The notes: generated from the letters alone by a model not told the origin. A stretch of 31,545 nt of DNA from Clostridium sp. UBA4108 (GCA_002381695.1 DFXM01000013.1:63402-94946); one strand, 5' to 3'. Counted from the stretch's first letter, positions 1-9,471 are shown. Translations and numbers: made by a program.

Positions 1-14
1 TGATTATTTTAGTA

Positions 15-2141
15 TTATTCATTTGTTTTTATTATATATAGTTTGTGAAGTGCTCTAGTACACATTACATACATTATATTATTAGGACTGACCATTTCAC
101 TTTCATCGGCTATTACTATAGCTCCATCAAATTCTAATCCCTTTGCATAATAACTAGGTATTATAAATATTCCCTCGCCTCCATGAGCGTGATCCTTATT
201 TATGAATTTAGTATTAAACTCATCACTTATTAATTCATTAATTATTTCTGAGGTTTTTAAGTCCTTGCAAATTATAGCTATATTTTCTAGCCCATTCTCC
301 TTCATATCTTTAATATAACTCTTAAGGAAATTTTTCAACTCTCCCTGTTGACTTATGGCGATTTCTTCAACTACCTCTCCACTTCTTACCATAGGAATTA
401 AATTAGTATCCTTAATAAATCTATTACTATACTCCATAATTTCCTTTGTAGATCGATAACTCTTATCCAATTTAAATGTATCTACTTCTGCATCTTTAAA
501 TATATCCTTTAGATGCTTTAATGGAACTTCTTCACCATTAGATAAAAGCCTTTGATTTCCATCTCCCACAATAGTCATAGATTTCACACCCGTAATTGCT
601 TTTATAATCCTAAATTGAAGTTCTGAATAATCTTGAGCTTCATCAATAACCACATGTTTAATTTCCTGCTTTAACTTTAATCCTTGTAGTTTAATTTTAA
701 GATATAACATAGCTATTAAATCTTCTTCTGTATACATTTCATCACAATTTAAAATGCTATACAAGCTCTCTATACTCTGTCCATTTAAATACTTTAGAGA
801 GTTTTTTACTTTAATCAAGTCATAGATTAATTCCTTAATAGCTAATTTTCTTCTAAATTCAATATTATTAATATGAAGATTAAGCTCTTCTTTATTATAG
901 CTTTCCTTCTCTTTTTTAAAGTGTTCTTCAATCTCTCTAATTTTTTCATCTCTAATATCTTTTAGTTTCGAAAATACAATTCTTTTTATTTTTTTATTTC
1001 TTCTAAACAATGGTAATGATAAGAAATCTTCTCTAAACATTTTTTCCATATCTACTTGAGTCACAGCCACCAAACCTCTATATACAACATCCTTACAAGC
1101 GAAATATTCATGATTTAGATCCTCTATATATCTATCTAAAAATTCTACATATTGAGAGGATCTTTTATATTGAAGAGTTTTAATGAACTTTTCATCTTTA
1201 GAAAATACTCGTTCCATTACATCTTTCATATCCATAACATTATCAACATCTAAAATATCCATAGCTAAATCTCTAAAGGTAGTCTGAAAAACTCCTGTTT
1301 CGCCCAGTGTTGGTAAAACATTACATATATATTCCATAAAAATTGTATTAGGTCCAAGTATAAGTACTTTTCCCTCTAAGATCTTTCTATAGTTATAGAT
1401 TAAATATGCTATTCTGTGTAGAGCTATAGTGGTTTTCCCACTACCTGCGACTCCATCCACTACTACTATTTTGTTTTTGGGCTGCCTTATTATAATATCT
1501 TGCTCTTTTTGTATAGTCATAACTATATCTTTAAGCTTATCAGATGAGTTTTTACTCAATACCATTTGAAGTATATCATCTTTTATATCAACTTCTGAAT
1601 TAAAGAGACCTTGCAAAATTCCCTTTTTGATAATATATTGATATCTTGCTAATATAGATACCCATACCTTACCTACTGGTGCCTCATAATGTGCATTTTC
1701 TCCACCTCCATTATAAAACAAAGATGCTATAGGTGCTCTCCAATCTACTATTAATGGGTCAAAGGAATTCTCAAGAGTCACGCCAAATCTTCCTATGTAT
1801 ATGCTCTCAATTCCAAAATCTTCTTCTCTAAAACTTATTTTACCAAAATATGGAGAACTTTTTAGAACTGTTAATTCCTTGAGCTTCCTATCTATTAGCT
1901 TAAAATTTTCTTCTTTTACATATCTTTCATGGTCAAAGTATTCAATTAGCTTATCTTCATCATCTTTAAATTCTTCAATCACCTTTTTTCTGTAATTTAG
2001 AATATACTCTAAAACAGCTTTTCTCTTATCAATATATTTCAGTATCTCATCATTAATAATTTCTGTAATTTCCTTTAGTCGCTCTTCCTCCATGGAAAAT
2101 TCTAGCTGTTTTTGCAATTCTTCTTGTACAGTTTTATCCAC
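15..2141 (-). CDS. helD: HelD-like RNA polymerase-associated UvrD/Rep-type ATPase
   Basis: A 708-residue superfamily 1 ATPase. Seen: a charged, probably coiled-coil N-terminus (about residues 1-100), Walker A GVAGSGKTT at 230-238, Walker B DEAQD at 500-504, and a C-terminal SF1 motif VI-like stretch ending in MYVMCTRALHKL. The N-terminal helical arm followed by a split helicase core is the layout of HelD, which in Bacillus binds RNA polymerase, inserts its arm into the secondary channel and recycles stalled enzyme. UvrD and PcrA lack such an N-terminal arm and are otherwise organised. The start is GTG, preceded by AAAGGATG about 10 bases upstream. The epimerase gene lies 76 bases upstream on the same strand, so read-through is possible. 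Family assignment is firm; the exact role (transcription recycling or antibiotic tolerance) is from family knowledge. Confidence 0.88.
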   Translation of the reverse strand: MDKTVQEELQKQLEFSMEEERLKEITEIINDEILKYIDKRKAVLEYILNYRKKVIEEFKDDEDKLIEYFDHERYVKEENFKLIDRKLKELTVLKSSPYFGKISFREEDFGIESIYIGRFGVTLENSFDPLIVDWRAPIASLFYNGGGENAHYEAPVGKVWVSILARYQYIIKKGILQGLFNSEVDIKDDILQMVLSKNSSDKLKDIVMTIQKEQDIIIRQPKNKIVVVDGVAGSGKTTIALHRIAYLIYNYRKILEGKVLILGPNTIFMEYICNVLPTLGETGVFQTTFRDLAMDILDVDNVMDMKDVMERVFSKDEKFIKTLQYKRSSQYVEFLDRYIEDLNHEYFACKDVVYRGLVAVTQVDMEKMFREDFLSLPLFRRNKKIKRIVFSKLKDIRDEKIREIEEHFKKEKESYNKEELNLHINNIEFRRKLAIKELIYDLIKVKNSLKYLNGQSIESLYSILNCDEMYTEEDLIAMLYLKIKLQGLKLKQEIKHVVIDEAQDYSELQFRIIKAITGVKSMTIVGDGNQRLLSNGEEVPLKHLKDIFKDAEVDTFKLDKSYRSTKEIMEYSNRFIKDTNLIPMVRSGEVVEEIAISQQGELKNFLKSYIKDMKENGLENIAIICKDLKTSEIINELISDEFNTKFINKDHAHGGEGIFIIPSYYAKGLEFDGAIVIADESEMVSPNNIMYVMCTRALHKLYIIKTNE

Positions 2142-2217
2142 TCAACCACATCCTTTTATATCAGGCATATTCAAAAAATAACTAGTTAGTATTCTGGTCT
2201 ATTTTGTGTTATATGCC

Positions 2218-3306
2218 TTATTTTATTTCTTCCCAGCCTAATATATCTGTAATACCTAGCCCTGGTTCCTCAGATAAAATAATTTTGTTACCTTCAAAAG
2301 TTGCTCCTCCAATAATAGGATCCTGATCAAAGTATATCATAGTATCTAAATCAGATATTATCATATTCCCTCTTGAAGCTGCAAAACTAGCTGCTGCAGT
2401 GATGCCTATTTTGCTCTCAAGCATACATCCTACCATACATCTTATACCCATGGTATCAGCCATATTGTATATTTTTATTGCATTTTGTATTCCGCCACTT
2501 TTCATTAATTTTATATTGATTAAATCACAAGCTCTATTTTGAATAACTTTAAAAGCTTCTGGCGATCCAAAGACAGATTCATCTGCCAAAATCATTGTAT
2601 CTACATGATCTTTTACAAATTTTAAGCCCTCTATATCCCATGCCTTTACTGGTTGTTCAACAAATTCAATGTCTATGTCCATCTCTTCTATCTTTTTAAT
2701 TATTTTAATTGTTTCTTTAGGTGTCCATCCTTGATTTCCATCAATTCTTAATTTTATTCCTTTTCTTATAGCTTTTCTTAAGAATGTAACCTTCTCTAAA
2801 TCTTTCTCTGGATCATGTCCCAATTTAATCTTCAGTGTAGTATATCCATTTCTAACTGCTTCATAAGCATTATTTACCATAGCATCCATTGAATCATGCT
2901 GTATTGTCATATCTGTCAGAATTGTGGAATTATACCCTCCTAATAATTTATAAAGTGGTGTATTCATTCTTTTACTCCACAAATCGTATATAGCCATCTC
3001 TAGTGCTGCTTTTGCACTATTATTACCTTTCATGCATTCATCCATTGTATTTATAACATATTGTATATGATCTAAATCCATACCTTTAATATGTTCACCT
3101 ATATGTTTAATTGCTCCAACTATTGAACTTTCAGTCTCCCCTGTAACTGTAGGTGCAGGAGCTGCACTTCCAAACCCTACCAGCCCATCATCACTATATA
3201 ATTTTACTACAACTTCTTCTGAATATTTACATATTCTTGTTCTTGTTTTAAATGGCTTATTTAAAGGGATTACTATTCTGCCAATTTTAATATCTCCAAT
3301 AATCAT
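2218..3306 (-). CDS. dipeptide epimerase (L-Ala-D/L-Glu epimerase type, enolase superfamily)
   Basis: A 362-residue enolase-superfamily enzyme of the muconate lactonizing/dipeptide epimerase group. Seen: catalytic KxK (K159 and K161), metal ligands D189 (in RIDGNQGW), E217 (in EFVEQP) and D242 (in LADES), and the opposing base K266 (in INIKLMKSGG). A DQD at 327-329 matches the DxD motif that in dipeptide epimerases holds the substrate amino terminus. The family inverts the C-terminal residue of dipeptides, classically converting L-Ala-D-Glu from murein to L-Ala-L-Glu. ATG start, with GAGGT seven bases upstream. Length is normal for the family. The nearby OPT peptide transporter fits a role in peptide or murein-peptide catabolism, but that link is inference, and the exact dipeptide specificity cannot be read. 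Confidence 0.88.
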   Translation of the reverse strand: MIIGDIKIGRIVIPLNKPFKTRTRICKYSEEVVVKLYSDDGLVGFGSAAPAPTVTGETESSIVGAIKHIGEHIKGMDLDHIQYVINTMDECMKGNNSAKAALEMAIYDLWSKRMNTPLYKLLGGYNSTILTDMTIQHDSMDAMVNNAYEAVRNGYTTLKIKLGHDPEKDLEKVTFLRKAIRKGIKLRIDGNQGWTPKETIKIIKKIEEMDIDIEFVEQPVKAWDIEGLKFVKDHVDTMILADESVFGSPEAFKVIQNRACDLINIKLMKSGGIQNAIKIYNMADTMGIRCMVGCMLESKIGITAAASFAASRGNMIISDLDTMIYFDQDPIIGGATFEGNKIILSEEPGLGITDILGWEEIK

Positions 3307-3667
3307 ATCATTTACCTCAACTATCTTATCTTAATAATTATATATTTTCAATAATACTACTTCATTCTAATGCTAAAATAATGATTTATTACATTGTTAA
3401 TTATTTATGAAGTATTATTACTGCAACTTATATATAATCTATTATAGTAGTTTATTAAAATTTTACAATTCATATTCTTAAAAAATTAAAGGAACTAGAA
3501 AGTTCCTTAATTTTAAAGATAATTATTTTTAATAATATATAAATTTCAATTAAGTTTGTGCATTATACAAATAGACTTAAATATAAAATTAGATTAATTA
3601 GAACTTCATATTATAGTTTAAAACCTTCTTATGTTATTCTTATTTAAATTATATAAAAGAAAGTTTC
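3307..3667. other. intergenic gap, AT-rich, with one terminator
   Basis: About 360 bases between the epimerase start and the PqqD-like stop, both on the minus strand. It holds the terminator at 3482-3514 and presumably the epimerase promoter. I see no open reading frame with a ribosome binding site and no recognisable riboswitch. Confidence 0.6.
3482..3514 (-). terminator. Rho-independent terminator downstream of the OPT/PqqD-like genes
   Basis: Arms GGAACT and AGTTCC enclose an AGAA loop. The stem extends through AATT/AATT-type pairs with one bulged base, and on the minus strand it ends in a run of T. It lies about 150 bases past the PqqD-like stop codon. Confidence 0.7.
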
Positions 3668-4045
3668 CTAATTTACGCTATTCTCAGCAGTTCTTGATAC
3701 TTTGAATTTTATCCAACCTTTTCTGGCTAAATAAGATAAAAATCTCACTGCTCTCTCAATAGCCACATCCTTATTGTCTTCAAATTTCTTTGACATTTCT
3801 ACAGCAATATCATAAATATTTCTATTACCATCTATAAGTATCCAAACCGTTGATCCTTGATCATCTAAAGTTATATCGCTGTTATTACTTTTTTTCACTA
3901 GCCATCTAGCAAATCTCTCAATTAATTTATTATGCTGAAAATATAAAATCACCTTACCATCTTGAATTTCAAACTCCCTATGTTTTATTTCAGGTATATA
4001 TAAAAGAAAATTATCTTTTTCTTTATTTTTATTTAAATTATTCAT
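3668..4045 (-). CDS. PqqD-like protein
   Basis: A small soluble protein of about 125 residues. The segment LDDQGSTVWILIDGNRNIYD followed by a helical stretch and a C-terminal FLSYLARKGWIKF matches the PqqD fold, a small winged-helix-like domain. In RiPP systems PqqD-like proteins bind precursor peptides and hand them to radical SAM enzymes. No radical SAM enzyme or precursor peptide is visible here. The start chosen is the ATG at 4045, with GGGTG five bases before it; an in-frame ATG at 4075 would add ten residues but has only a weak GAGAG upstream. The gene follows the OPT transporter by 78 bases on the same strand and precedes a terminator, so the two are probably co-transcribed. Its function as a free-standing protein is unknown. 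Confidence 0.72.
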   Translation of the reverse strand: MNNLNKNKEKDNFLLYIPEIKHREFEIQDGKVILYFQHNKLIERFARWLVKKSNNSDITLDDQGSTVWILIDGNRNIYDIAVEMSKKFEDNKDVAIERAVRFLSYLARKGWIKFKVSRTAENSVN

Positions 4046-4123
4046 TATATCACCCACAAAATGGTTAAGAGCCATAGTGCTCTCAACTTATTAAATTTCT
4101 TATTAATATAGAACCTCTATACT

Positions 4124-6040
4124 TTAAGCTTCTCTTGTTGCAATATTATAAACTAGTGATCCTAATAGAAAGAATATTATTATAGAAAATATTGGACTCT
4201 GCGTCACTGCTGGAATTATATTTGCTCCAAAGCCTATATTTACTCCTATTCCTGCGAATACGGCAACTACTATCCCCATCAATGCATCTCCTGCTACAAG
4301 TCCAGAGCATATTAATATACCCTTTTCTACACTTGCCTTTTGTGATTCTTCATTATTTTTAAATCTTTTTTCAACAAACACTCTCACTAAGCCTCCAAAC
4401 AATATAGCTGCACTTAAATGGATGGGTAAATACAACCCTAAGGCTACAGGTAATATTGGAAGACCTGAAATCTCACAAAATACAGCGATAGAAATTCCTA
4501 CAAATACAAGCTCCCAAGGCAATTTACCAGTCATAACACCTTCAATTATCATTGCCATGAGATTTGCCTGTGGTGCAGGAACATCTTTAGAACCCATACC
4601 ATAAGTATTATGCAGCATTAATATAATATATCCTACTGCAGCTGCAGAAACTAATAAGCCTATATACATACCTACTTGAACATTTTTGGGAGAACCTCCC
4701 ACTATATATGTAGTCTTTAAACTCTGAGCTGTTCCTCCTGCAACAGCTATAGCTACGCATACAATACCCGCAACTATAACCGATAACATCATGCCCTTTT
4801 CCCCAACATGACCAGTTATTCTTAAAATAGTTGTTACAAATAATAAGGTAGCAATTGTCATACCTGAAACTGGATTGTTAGATGCTCCTATTATACCTAC
4901 CATCCTTGCAGATACTACTGCAAAGAAAAAGGAAAATATTATAGCTAATAATGCCCCTAATGATCCAGTTCTAGTTTGTGGTAATAACCAAGCTAATACA
5001 AATACTAATACAGCGGCTCCTATTACCCACACTATTGGTGCATCTTGATTAATTCTATTCTCTTGGACATTTGCATTTCCACCAATACCGGCCATAGCTG
5101 ATTTAAAAGATTTAATTATGGTTGGCATAGATTTACCTAAAGATATAAATCCTCCTGCTGCAACGGCCCCCGCCCCAATATATCTAATATACTTACCCCA
5201 TATATCCCAAGCTCCCATATTAGCTATTATAGTGTCAGCTGGGAATAGTGGCTGTGTCAGCCCTGCTCCAATATACTTTATGAGCGGAATTAAGCCTAAC
5301 CAAGCAATTAATGCACCGCCAAACATAAAAGCTGAAGCTTTAGTTCCAACAATAAAACCAACCCCTAATAGTGATGCTAGTGCATTAACACCAAATATAG
5401 TCCCCTGATATGGTGTTATAACCCACTCTGGTTCCTCTAACCAAAGTTTAAAACCACCTGATAATACTTTATAAACTGCTCCAATTCCAAGCCCTGCTAA
5501 AACAGTTTTAAATCCAGCACCACCTTCACTACCGTTTACTAGAACTTCAGCTGCAGCCATAGATTCTGGATATATAAGGTTACCATGTTCTTCTACAATT
5601 AAAAATCTTCTTAATGGAGTAACAAAAAATACTCCTAAAAGTCCTCCAAGAGCTGTAACTATAAATATAGTTGATACTTTAAGCTCCATTCCCCATAATA
5701 TTACAGCTGGTAATATATATATTACTCCACCTGCAATTGATTCTCCTCCAGCCGCAATAGATGCCACCATGTTAGCTTCAAGAATATTATTTCTTCTGAA
5801 TAATCCTTTTAATATTCCTGTAGCAAGTATTGCCCCTGGTATACCTGCCGCTATTGTAAGCCCTACCTTTAATCCCAAATAAGTATTAGCAGCTGCAAAT
5901 ATCGTAGCAAATATTATCCCAAGAATTAGGGAATATATACTTAACTCTGGCATTGCTACATCAGTGGCCACAAATGGAATATAGTCATCACCATGTACAC
6001 CGCCATAGGCTGTATGAGACAGCCTCTTTTCTTTTTCCAT
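4124..6040 (-). CDS. OPT-family oligopeptide transporter
   Basis: A 638-residue polytopic membrane protein, hydrophobic nearly throughout, with roughly 14 or more membrane segments. The N-terminal segment ending in AANTYLGLKVGLTIAAGIPG, the region around NMVASIAAGGESIAGG and the late GLVAGDALMGIVVAVF stretch are typical of the bacterial OPT (oligopeptide transporter) family, proton-coupled importers of small peptides or metal-peptide complexes. The start is the ATG at 6040, with GGGAG nine bases upstream; the GTG one codon earlier is less well spaced. Length is normal. It is the first gene of a probable two-gene unit with the PqqD-like gene. The substrate cannot be read from sequence; the neighbouring dipeptide epimerase makes peptides the simplest guess. 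Confidence 0.9.
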   Translation of the reverse strand: MEKEKRLSHTAYGGVHGDDYIPFVATDVAMPELSIYSLILGIIFATIFAAANTYLGLKVGLTIAAGIPGAILATGILKGLFRRNNILEANMVASIAAGGESIAGGVIYILPAVILWGMELKVSTIFIVTALGGLLGVFFVTPLRRFLIVEEHGNLIYPESMAAAEVLVNGSEGGAGFKTVLAGLGIGAVYKVLSGGFKLWLEEPEWVITPYQGTIFGVNALASLLGVGFIVGTKASAFMFGGALIAWLGLIPLIKYIGAGLTQPLFPADTIIANMGAWDIWGKYIRYIGAGAVAAGGFISLGKSMPTIIKSFKSAMAGIGGNANVQENRINQDAPIVWVIGAAVLVFVLAWLLPQTRTGSLGALLAIIFSFFFAVVSARMVGIIGASNNPVSGMTIATLLFVTTILRITGHVGEKGMMLSVIVAGIVCVAIAVAGGTAQSLKTTYIVGGSPKNVQVGMYIGLLVSAAAVGYIILMLHNTYGMGSKDVPAPQANLMAMIIEGVMTGKLPWELVFVGISIAVFCEISGLPILPVALGLYLPIHLSAAILFGGLVRVFVEKRFKNNEESQKASVEKGILICSGLVAGDALMGIVVAVFAGIGVNIGFGANIIPAVTQSPIFSIIIFFLLGSLVYNIATREA

Positions 6041-6231
6041 CACTTAAGACTCCCTTCTAATCTCATCATTTGCTCTTTACAATTCAATAAAAAAATTTTT
6101 TGAAAAAACAAACATAATGTTAACCATCTTTAAGTTAAATTTAATATTGTTCCAAATTATATTTGATTTGAATAATTTTATTATCCGCAAAACCCAATAA
6201 ATTATAACTATAAATTAATATTTTATAAAAT

Positions 6232-6272
6232 AAAAAGCATAATATAACTCTATAAAGTTATATTATGCTTTT
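6232..6272 (-). terminator. Rho-independent terminator of the signal peptidase gene
   Basis: A perfect stem of about 17 bp (arms AAAAGCATAATATAACT and its complement) with the 6-base loop CTATAA. On the minus strand it is followed by TTTTTATTTT. It sits 5 bases past the lepB stop codon. Confidence 0.88.
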
Positions 6273-6277
6273 CATTA

Positions 6278-6793
6278 TTATTTAAAACTACCTAATCTAT
6301 CAAATGGATATATTATAAATTTTCCTTTTCCCATTATTTGTTCATATGGTATGTAAGGATTTTCCCAATATCTTGCATCTGCAGAATCTGCCCTATTGTC
6401 TCCTAAAAATAAATAATGACCTTCAGGTACATTAAAATTACCAGTTAATTCACTAGGATATTTAACATAAGGTTCCTCTAATAAAGTCCCATTTATATAC
6501 AATGACCCATCAGATTTAATTTCCACACTCTCTCCTGGAAGACCAACTAATCTTTTAATTAAATCATCTTCTGTTTCATCATTGTGAAACACGACTACAT
6601 CTCCTCTTTGTAATGAATTTTTGCTATGATTTCTCAAAACTAAAATTCTATCTCCAGGTTTAATAGTTGGAAACATAGAGCCTGTCGGTACTCTAACATT
6701 AAAAAATAAAAATTTATTAATTAATGTAGCTAGAATTACAGCCACAATTATTGGCACTATCCAATCTTTCAAAAATTTTATTATTCCATTCAA
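6278..6793 (-). CDS. lepB: signal peptidase I
   Basis: A membrane-anchored serine protease that removes signal peptides from exported proteins. Seen: one N-terminal membrane segment (WIVPIIVAVILATLINKFLF), then PTGSMFPTI carrying the catalytic serine, then DLIKRLVGLPGE carrying the catalytic lysine, and the conserved GDNRADSADAR near the C-terminus. Length (171 residues) is usual for the Gram-positive SipS-type enzyme. I chose the TTG at 6793 because AAAGGGG lies eight bases before it; an in-frame TTG at 6811 would place that ribosome binding site inside the gene. It is a single-gene unit with its own likely promoter at 6856-6884 and terminator at 6232-6272. Confidence 0.93.
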   Translation of the reverse strand: MNGIIKFLKDWIVPIIVAVILATLINKFLFFNVRVPTGSMFPTIKPGDRILVLRNHSKNSLQRGDVVVFHNDETEDDLIKRLVGLPGESVEIKSDGSLYINGTLLEEPYVKYPSELTGNFNVPEGHYLFLGDNRADSADARYWENPYIPYEQIMGKGKFIIYPFDRLGSFK

Positions 6794-6855
6794 TGCCAAT
6801 TCCCCTTTCAATCATGAAAATTTTTAAAAACTCTAACTCAAATTAACATATGTAT

Positions 6856-6884
6856 ATAATAAAGCATATTTATTTTATTGTCTA
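6856..6884 (-). promoter_or_regulatory. candidate sigma-A promoter for signal peptidase gene
   Basis: On the minus strand TAGACA (5 of 6 matches to the -35 consensus), a 17-base spacer, then TATTAT (5 of 6 to the -10). Transcription would begin roughly 55 bases before the lepB start. Confidence 0.6.
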
Positions 6885-7061
6885 TAAACTTTAGCTTAAG
6901 TATTTATTAATTATTCAATAAAATACTTGTAACACTTGAATTATATATATTACTTTATTAAGTATATGTTTATTGTGAAAAACATACCACCTATTTAATT
7001 TTAAAAACTACAAATAATATATATAGATAAAAAAATATAATATGTTAAAGGAGATTTTAAT

Positions 7062-7754
7062 ATGTTGAAACAAAAGATTTCTGAAGAAATGCATAAAGAA
7101 GATATTCATTACTGCAAGCTCACAAATCATTTCTCCTATAATAAATCAATTAACTTTGGAATTATCTGTGATATGAAAGAAATTACTTTAAATGTTAGAA
7201 GTGGTATTCATAATAATATAGCTTCCGGAAAAGAATGTATAATTTTTATAGAAAAAGGATCCTTAATTTATAATGATAATAAAGGCAATATTGAAGTTTT
7301 GCACAAAAATGATCTACTATATCTTAATGGTGGTGAAGACTTAACCTTTTACATTACAAATATGGATGATGATAAATTAGAATTTCTACAGTTGTCTATG
7401 ATTGGAAACAATAAATTATTTACAGAACATATAAAAATTTATTCACCACCTAATACCAATCAGACATGTACTTATATTGTAAGTAATAATAATGGACTAG
7501 CTCCCATAAAATGTAGTAATGATATAAATTTATATAAGATTTCTTTAGATATTAATGAGAATTATAATTTTCACATAAGAAAAAATAGACAAGGATATTT
7601 ATTCCTATGCCATGGAAAAATTCAAATAAATACCATGGATAATCGAGAAATAAATATGAATCCTAAGGATGGTATTGAGATATATGAAGAGGAAATATTT
7701 ATAAAAGCCTTAGATAAATGTAACTTATTACTAATGGAAATGGAAGGATTTTAA
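7062..7754 (+). CDS. pirin/YhhW-like bicupin protein, divergent
   Basis: A 230-residue soluble protein that reads as two cupin-like beta-barrel halves. The first half has a cupin-like strand-turn pattern (GKECIIFIEKGSLIYNDNKG, then HKNDLLYLNGG). The second, from about LAPIKCSNDINLYKISLDI to the C-terminal LLLMEM, resembles the C-terminal half of YhhW-type pirins. The metal-binding HPHRDMEI-type signature of typical pirins is missing; the corresponding segment is NNIASGKE. A quercetinase-like activity is therefore doubtful. ATG start with AAAGGAG eight bases upstream. It is a single-gene unit ending in a bidirectional hairpin. The family call is moderate and function is unknown. Confidence 0.55.
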   Translation: MLKQKISEEMHKEDIHYCKLTNHFSYNKSINFGIICDMKEITLNVRSGIHNNIASGKECIIFIEKGSLIYNDNKGNIEVLHKNDLLYLNGGEDLTFYITNMDDDKLEFLQLSMIGNNKLFTEHIKIYSPPNTNQTCTYIVSNNNGLAPIKCSNDINLYKISLDINENYNFHIRKNRQGYLFLCHGKIQINTMDNREINMNPKDGIEIYEEEIFIKALDKCNLLLMEMEGF

Positions 7755-7769
7755 TGCTTATATTTTCAA

Positions 7770-7804
7770 AACACTCATAACTCCTATTTAAAGTTATGAG
7801 TGTT
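7770..7804. terminator. bidirectional terminator between convergent genes
   Basis: A perfect 13-bp stem, AACACTCATAACT paired with AGTTATGAGTGTT, around a 9-base loop. On the plus strand it is followed by TATTTTTTTT. It serves the bicupin gene and overlaps the stop codon of the convergent CmpB-type gene. Confidence 0.88.
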
Positions 7805-8591
7805 TATTTTTTTTATTTAATTTATTATATATTCTATTTTTTATATCTTGTAATGATTTCTCATATTTAATAGATGTTATTCTTGGATAAGCCTTAATAA
7901 AATGTCTATGTCCACTATTGATTCTAAGAAATACCCCATTATATCTCTCTGACAATATATTATGCTTATTCTTTATACTTATTATTACACCCTTATCCTG
8001 TGCGCTCTCCTTTAACATATCTAAATTCTTTTTAATCTCCACTGCTATTTGTTTTAATTCTTCTAATATATTTTTAAATTCAAATAAATGTATTATTGTT
8101 AATACCATATCTGCAGATAGTACAATTAAGCAAAGTGAATAAAAAAACAAGGACATATTATTTGATACATTTAAGATTAATTTATTAACTTCTGGATGAA
8201 TAAATTTTATAAATACTACACTTAATATACCCCAAATAATAGAGAACTTTATACATATATATCCCTTAATATTAAACTTTTCTTCGCTATAATCCCACCA
8301 CTTTGTCCCAAAGTTTTTTTCTAATATAAATCCAGTAATATACTCTATTAAAGATACTGTTAATGCTCCCCCAATAAACACATAAAAGATATTATGGTTT
8401 ACAGGTGTTAGCATATATACTATTACAATAGCGGATATGCCATATATAGGACATATGGGACCATATAAAAATCCCCTATTAATAAATTTTTTATCTGTAT
8501 AAATATGATATATAACCTCTAATAACCATCCCATAACTCCATAAAATAAGAAGGTTATAAAAATTTTATATGGTAATACTTCATTAAACAA
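7794..8591 (-). CDS. CmpB-type putative ABC transporter permease (PF06541 family)
   Basis: About 265 residues. The N-terminal part carries the features of the Firmicute membrane family named ABC_trans_CmpB: FYGVMGWLLEVIYH, NRGFLYGPICPIYG, EYITGFILEKNFGTKWWDYS and NIKGYICIKFSIIWG, spread over about five membrane segments. The C-terminal part from about residue 175 is hydrophilic and helical, rich in Lys and Glu. I chose the TTG at 8591 because GGAG lies eight bases upstream; a TTG seven codons earlier (8612) lacks a good ribosome binding site. The transporter label is historical and no ATPase partner is present here, so the function is unknown. The gene stands alone, convergent with the bicupin gene. 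Confidence 0.75.
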   Translation of the reverse strand: MFNEVLPYKIFITFLFYGVMGWLLEVIYHIYTDKKFINRGFLYGPICPIYGISAIVIVYMLTPVNHNIFYVFIGGALTVSLIEYITGFILEKNFGTKWWDYSEEKFNIKGYICIKFSIIWGILSVVFIKFIHPEVNKLILNVSNNMSLFFYSLCLIVLSADMVLTIIHLFEFKNILEELKQIAVEIKKNLDMLKESAQDKGVIISIKNKHNILSERYNGVFLRINSGHRHFIKAYPRITSIKYEKSLQDIKNRIYNKLNKKNKHS

Positions 8592-9000
8592 ATTTCCCAC
8601 TCCATTACACAAATTTAAAGTAAATTTACTTTAACAATTCATAAATTTTCTACAACATAAATAATTTAAAATTACTTAATACTGTTGCGAACCATATATT
8701 CTTTAATATATTGTATCACAAAATTTACGATTACTGTATTATGTTTCTTATAATTCTAATTTGTAACTTATATATATTAATTTTATCGTATCTAGTGTAA
8801 AGCAATATAATAGTAACTTAAATCCCACTAGTAGATACTTTATTAGTGAGATTTTAATATATATTATGAAAATATTTTTTAAAGTAAAGGCTTTATTTTA
8901 AATGGTTGTTGATTTTAGAACTATATATTATCAATACTGTATTAAAACAAAGCCAGAGCAAAAAATCGAGATGAACACCTCGATTTTTATAAATGACATA
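8592..9000. other. intergenic gap with a weak hairpin and a terminator
   Basis: About 400 AT-rich bases between two minus-strand genes. They contain the terminator at 8961-8988 and a second imperfect hairpin at 8820-8854 (11 bp, with one wobble pair on the minus-strand RNA) that has no T-run. I see no credible small gene. Confidence 0.5.
8961..8988 (-). terminator. Rho-independent terminator of the DUF4358 lipoprotein gene
   Basis: A perfect 10-bp stem, AAAAATCGAG paired with CTCGATTTTT, with an 8-base loop and a minus-strand T-run. It is 12 bases past the stop codon of the lipoprotein gene. Confidence 0.85.
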
Positions 9001-9471
9001 TTATTTAAGTTTCTCTAGTATAGCATTCTCGATCTTAGTAGCATCTTCTGCTATAATCATATATACATAATTACCTTTTGTTCCTATAATTTTATTCTTA
9101 ACCATTTCAAATTGATTTGGCAAGTATTGTGACCAAATATTATAAATGTCTTCATGTCTTTTTCCTATTGATTCTTTAACTGCATCTACCTTTCCATCCT
9201 TAACTTTTATAATTGCTATTTCATGAGCTTGAACATTCATCATAGGCATATTTACTTTAGCTTCTTCTATGTCATCCTTATTTAAATGATATAACTGAAT
9301 TAATTCTTCTCCTTGAACATCTCTAAGTCCAGGAAACTCACCAGCACTTAACGCTGCCTCCATTAAATCTGCAGTAGGAACATCCTTCACAATTTCTTTA
9401 TCTCCCGATGAACACCCCACTAATGAAATCATCATTAGTCCTCCTAATATGACACTTAAAAATTTCTTCAA
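9001..9471 (-). CDS. DUF4358-type lipoprotein
   Basis: A 156-residue predicted lipoprotein. Residues 1-20 form a signal peptide ending in the lipobox LVGC, with Cys20 as the lipidation site, so the protein should be anchored to the outer face of the membrane. The mature part resembles DUF4358, with the segments LMEAALSAGEFPG and NMPMMNVQAHEIAIIKVKDG and a final stretch beginning GNYVYMIIAEDA. The family is common in clostridia and has no known role. The start is TTG, eight bases after AGGAGG; an ATG one base after the Shine-Dalgarno sequence is in another frame. It is a single-gene unit. Confidence 0.82.
   Translation of the reverse strand: MKKFLSVILGGLMMISLVGCSSGDKEIVKDVPTADLMEAALSAGEFPGLRDVQGEELIQLYHLNKDDIEEAKVNMPMMNVQAHEIAIIKVKDGKVDAVKESIGKRHEDIYNIWSQYLPNQFEMVKNKIIGTKGNYVYMIIAEDATKIENAILEKLK

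Noticed and set aside
5118..5408. Open frame on the plus strand within the OPT transporter gene
   Set aside because: It is antisense to a strongly conserved membrane protein, has no ribosome binding site and its proline-rich product looks like a shadow of hydrophobic coding sequence.
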